From: Lentisphaerota bacterium
GTDB lineage: Bacteria; Verrucomicrobiota; Lentisphaeria; Victivallales; Victivallaceae
DNA: 64,000 nucleotides
Direction: 5' to 3'
Assembly: GCA_024225035.1 (NCBI GenBank)
Contig: JAAEMX010000393.1
Location: forward strand, 1-64,000
The translations under genes were made by a program, and so were the position numbers. Positions 61,322 through 64,000 of the stretch are shown piece after piece (positions within the stretch are counted from its first letter, which is position 1; the number at the start of each line of letters is the position of its first letter). A model generated the notes under the pieces. It worked only from the letters and a program-made list of their open reading frames with translations. It ran no database searches and was not told the origin of the DNA.

Positions 61322-62172
61322 ATGAGAAAAACAAACCTCATGTCATGTGCCATAATTAGGCACAACCGCCCTGTCCCGCAAATTAAGAAGAATTTCACTA
61401 TAATAGAGATCCTCATAGTTATAGCCATTATAGTAATCATATCCGGAATGTTGCTGCCAACTCTGGCTCAAGCTAGGGAAAAAGGCAAAGCAATAAGCTG
61501 TGTCAGCAACATACGTCAGTTATCAACGGCACCGGCAAATTACACCTCGGATTATGACGGTCATTTTGTCCCAGGCAAAAGCGATGGTGCATGGGGAGAT
61601 GCAAACTTGAAACGTTGGCACGGCTCAAGAGTTAATGCAAACTCCGCTTTTCAATCAAATGGCCCATTAATGTATTACCTGGGAAACAGTCAAAAAGTTA
61701 AGGAATGTCCTAACACACCTTCAATTAACCAGACGCATTGTCAGGAGCTTTTGAAGCAGGCTGCGGTGGTTACGGCTATAACTGAATGCAGCTTGGTTCA
61801 AGAACCTATGCTGGTGACTGGTCAAAAAACGGTTTTCAAAGTACAACCAAATTTTCACAAGTAAGGCAGCCGGGCCAAACTGTTGAATTTACATACACCG
61901 CAACTTTAATAAACGCAGGCGGTAAGGTAACTGTAATAGAAGAGTCTGAAGCCTATGCTCCCAAAAGCGGAGGCTGGGATTTGAGTCCATCATTGCATTT
62001 CAGGCATAGCACCCGGTGCAACGTAGTTTGGGTAGATTCACATGTTTCTTCTGAAAAAATGGAGTTTTCCAAAGGCTACAGTTTTTTGTCCCTGTCCCCT
62101 GTTGAATGCAGAAAACTTTATAAACTAGGCTGGATGGGACAGGATAATAATAATTTATTTGATTTAAAATAA
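61322..62172 (+). pseudogene. type II secretion/prepilin-like gene broken by a frameshift and an in-frame TGA
   Basis: The first frame (from 61322) has a methylation motif (KKNFTIIEILIVIAIIVI, about 22-39) and the helix MLLPTLAQAREKGKAISCV. Around 61740 the reading must change to frame 1, where the sequence GAFEAGCGGYGYN resumes. It is followed by TGA (61783-61785) where related proteins usually have an aromatic residue, probably TGG Trp. The remainder continues as MQLGSRTYAGDWS to LHFRHS and VVWVDSHVSS, ending at 62172. Homologues are numerous in Lentisphaerota and may be surface pilin-like or carbohydrate-related proteins. No Shine-Dalgarno is seen. Terminator at 62242. Confidence 0.85.
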
Positions 62173-62241
62173 TTAAGGGAGCATTTATTATTTTTTAATG
62201 TCTTATTTTTTGTAAGGTATTTCTTTTCCCTTCTTTTGTTG

Positions 62242-62271
62242 AGCCTCCCTCCGATGGGAGGCTTTCTTTTT
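62242..62271 (+). terminator. rho-independent terminator after the prepilin pseudogene
   Basis: AGCCTCCC (62242-62249) and GGGAGGCT (62256-62263) form a perfect 8-bp stem around a 6-nt loop, followed by a T-rich run. Confidence 0.92.
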
Positions 62272-62369
62272 ATATTGACTAACATATGACTGGAAGAATA
62301 GCAAAAGTGGTGTAAATTAAGCGGGTATCATAATTTAATGAAAACAGAAAAGAGAAAACGGATACAGAC

Positions 62370-63746
62370 ATGAACAAAACTATTCTTTGCATAGGCGCTG
62401 GTTATGTTGGTGGACCAACAATGGCGGTAATCGCAGACAATTGTCCTGATTACAAGGTCATTGTCGTTGATATCAACGCCGACCGTATAGCGGCCTGGCA
62501 ATCTGACAAGCTGCCAATTTATGAGCCGGGGCTTGACGAGGTAGTCAAACGTGCCAGAGGCAGAAATCTATTCTTCTCAACAGATGTTTTCGGCGGCATC
62601 AAAGAAGCAGATATTATTTTTGTCAGCGTTCATACCCCAACCAAAACATTCGGTGCCGGTGCTGGTAAAGCTGCCAACCTGCAATATTGGGAAAAAACCG
62701 CCCGCGACATCGTTGAACACGCTGACCGTGATAAAATTGTTATTGAAAAAAGCACACTGCCTGTCCGCACAGCAGAAGCTATGCACCGTATTCTGCAGTC
62801 AAATGACAAAGGATTGAACTTTGAAGTAATCTCCAATCCTGAATTTATGGCTGAAGGTACTGCTGTTGATGACCTCCAGAATCCGGATCGTGTCCTGATT
62901 GGAGCCATGGAAACTTCCAGCGGCCAAAAAGCTTTACAGGCAATTGTTGATATCTATAAAAACTGGGTACCTGAAGAAAAGATCAAGACTACTAACGTCT
63001 GGAGCAGTGAGCTCAGCAAGCTGGTTTCAAACGCCATGCTGGCCCAGCGCATATCTTCAGTAAACAGCATCTCCGCACTTTGCGAAAAAACCGATGCTAA
63101 TATTGTTGAAGTATCCGGTGCGATGGGGCTTGATTCCAGAATCGGTCCAAAATTCCTGAACGCCAGCGTTGGTTTTGGCGGTTCATGCTTCAAAAAAGAT
63201 ATTCTGAATCTAGTATACCTCTGTGAATTCTACGGTTTACCAGAAGTCGCGTCCTATTGGGAACAGGTCGTGCTGATGAATGAATATCAGGAACGCCGTT
63301 TCGTTCAGAAAATAGTAGATAGAATGTTTAATACTGTAGCCGGCAAGAAGATTGCTCTGTTCGGATTTGCTTTTAAAGCAAATACTGGCGATACTCGCGA
63401 ATCTCCGGCAATTTACATTTCCAAGCTGCTGCTGGAAGAACAAGGCCAACTGGCAATTCATGACCCGGAAGCTTTGGATAATGCGGCTATAGACTTAAAA
63501 GATGTCGAGGGTGACTATACCTTTGAAGAAGACCCATATGAAGCAGCTAAAGGCGCTCATGCTATTGCAATACTGACAGAATGGAAGCACTTCTGTGATC
63601 TTGACTTTGAAAGACTGTATCATAGCATGCAAAAACCTGCGTTTATTTTTGATGGGCGCAACATACTGGATCACAAGCGACTGCATAAAATCGGGTTTAA
63701 TGTGTATCCGCTGGGACAAAAAGCTCTCAGCCATCTCGAAAAGTAA
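62370..63746 (+). CDS. ugd: UDP-glucose 6-dehydrogenase
   Basis: Oxidises UDP-glucose to UDP-glucuronate with two NAD+. 458 aa. It has the NAD loop [13 protein letters not shown] (5-17), the active-site Glu region [12 protein letters not shown] (about 154-165), the catalytic Cys273 in [14 protein letters not shown] and the C-terminal [18 protein letters not shown]. Length and motifs such as [16 protein letters not shown] resemble the animal-type UGDH also found in some bacteria. The product feeds capsule, LPS-like or glycan synthesis. Own terminator at 63769; no other sugar-nucleotide gene adjoins it. Confidence 0.96.
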   Translation: MNKTILCIGAGYVGGPTMAVIADNCPDYKVIVVDINADRIAAWQSDKLPIYEPGLDEVVKRARGRNLFFSTDVFGGIKEADIIFVSVHTPTKTFGAGAGKAANLQYWEKTARDIVEHADRDKIVIEKSTLPVRTAEAMHRILQSNDKGLNFEVISNPEFMAEGTAVDDLQNPDRVLIGAMETSSGQKALQAIVDIYKNWVPEEKIKTTNVWSSELSKLVSNAMLAQRISSVNSISALCEKTDANIVEVSGAMGLDSRIGPKFLNASVGFGGSCFKKDILNLVYLCEFYGLPEVASYWEQVVLMNEYQERRFVQKIVDRMFNTVAGKKIALFGFAFKANTGDTRESPAIYISKLLLEEQGQLAIHDPEALDNAAIDLKDVEGDYTFEEDPYEAAKGAHAIAILTEWKHFCDLDFERLYHSMQKPAFIFDGRNILDHKRLHKIGFNVYPLGQKALSHLEK

Positions 63747-63768
63747 CTGACCATATACAAAAATATTG

Positions 63769-63796
63769 CTCCCGGTCAGCAACCGGGAGTTTTTTT
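63769..63796 (+). terminator. rho-independent terminator of ugd
   Basis: CTCCCGGT and ACCGGGAG pair perfectly around CAGCA and are followed by seven T residues, 23 nt past the stop. Confidence 0.95.
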
Positions 63797-63904
63797 ATAC
63801 TCAGCAAAAGGGATTAGTATTTAGAGGGGAACTGGCTTTGAATAATGGTTTTTCAGAGCTAAATTAATTTAAATTGCGTCACATCAACATCCTTGGAGTA
63901 TAGA

Positions 63905-64000
63905 ATGATTGAAGAAAGAGAACACTGGAGTAGTAGTCTCGGCTTTGTTCTGGCTGCTGCAGGTTCGGCAATCGGCTTGGGAGCGATCTGGAAATTCCCG
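63905..64000 (+). CDS. neurotransmitter:sodium symporter family protein (5' end only)
   Basis: The window ends after 32 codons. The sequence reads [20 protein letters not shown], then LGAIWKFP, the first membrane helix of NSS/LeuT-type Na+-coupled transporters, whose unwound helix-1 motif is GSAIGLGxxWRFP. Here Lys stands in place of the usual Arg. Members take up amino acids or similar solutes with Na+. Partial, so its length and any fusion are unknown. CTTGGAG lies just upstream of the ATG. Confidence 0.9.
   Translation, partial: MIEEREHWSSSLGFVLAAAGSAIGLGAIWKFP

Noticed and set aside
61783-61785. TGA read as tryptophan (alternative genetic code)
   Set aside because: nadA ends normally with TGA, and the prepilin gene also has a separate frameshift, so a pseudogene is the simpler reading.

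Overview
The window looks like chromosomal DNA from an anaerobic, fermentative, Gram-negative-type bacterium of the PVC superphylum, most likely Lentisphaerota (Victivallis-like). This is inferred, not proven. The main clue is a broken prepilin gene (61322-62172) of the type abundant in that phylum, with an N-terminal methylation motif and a C-terminal block containing FRHS and VVWVDSH. The other clues are an AT-rich genome with SD-led genes and occasional TTG starts, and a full electron-bifurcating [FeFe]-hydrogenase operon. I see no rRNA, tRNA, CRISPR array, integrase or transposase.

Layout. 1-1740: two small unknown genes and a GNAT acetyltransferase. 1817-6822: a sulfur and Fe-S block, with rrf2-cysK-metY divergent from a cysteine desulfurase-nadA pair. 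6865-9488: an unknown protein with caspase-like motifs and a ROK repressor. 9779-12864: B12-dependent methionine synthase split into a catalytic chain and a separate reactivation-type protein. 13254-18492: two XRE regulators, an LEA-like membrane protein, an SDR, uppP, proC and a GT2 glycosyltransferase. 18551-19971: a decayed Sel1/TPR locus. 20210-28463: amidohydrolase, alpha/beta hydrolase (catalytic His replaced), SGNH hydrolase, a zinc-ribbon membrane protein split by an in-frame TAA, an FmdB-type protein and a SWIM-SNF2 helicase. 29134-33828: gdhA, an MgtE-type Mg transporter with a long structured leader, and a secreted amidohydrolase. 34240-36574: an effector-like pair, one member with a FYVE-like zinc finger, a papain-like C-H-D triad, a G9 tract and an A7 slippery stop. 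36972-46540: pyruvate decarboxylase, an ankyrin lipoprotein, an operon of APC permease-EIIA, YhaO-like nuclease and YhaN-like ATPase, and citrate synthase. 46872-55660: the rex-hydrogenase operon. 55711-64000: membrane proteins, a methyltransferase, two paralogous MFS transporters, a cobalamin-riboswitch-like element ahead of the broken prepilin, UDP-glucose dehydrogenase and the start of an NSS transporter.

How it fits together. The hydrogenase operon encodes an NADH-sensing repressor (Rex), a small [2Fe-2S] protein, a PAS-containing sensory [FeFe]-hydrogenase, a PP2C/SpoIIE-type phosphatase and the trimeric HydCBA enzyme. This suggests a circuit that reads both NADH/NAD+ and H2. Two near-identical 20-bp palindromes flank its promoter. 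Pyruvate decarboxylase, GdhA and citrate synthase give other routes for carbon and reductant. The Rrf2 regulator (three cysteines), cysteine synthesis, NifS-type desulfurase and the Fe-S enzyme NadA together look like a sulfur and Fe-S supply module.

The most unusual parts are the FYVE-like/papain-like protein with its homopolymer tracts, the twin palindromes at the rex promoter, the compact B12-riboswitch-like RNA upstream of a prepilin pseudogene, and a run of hairpins downstream of hydA.
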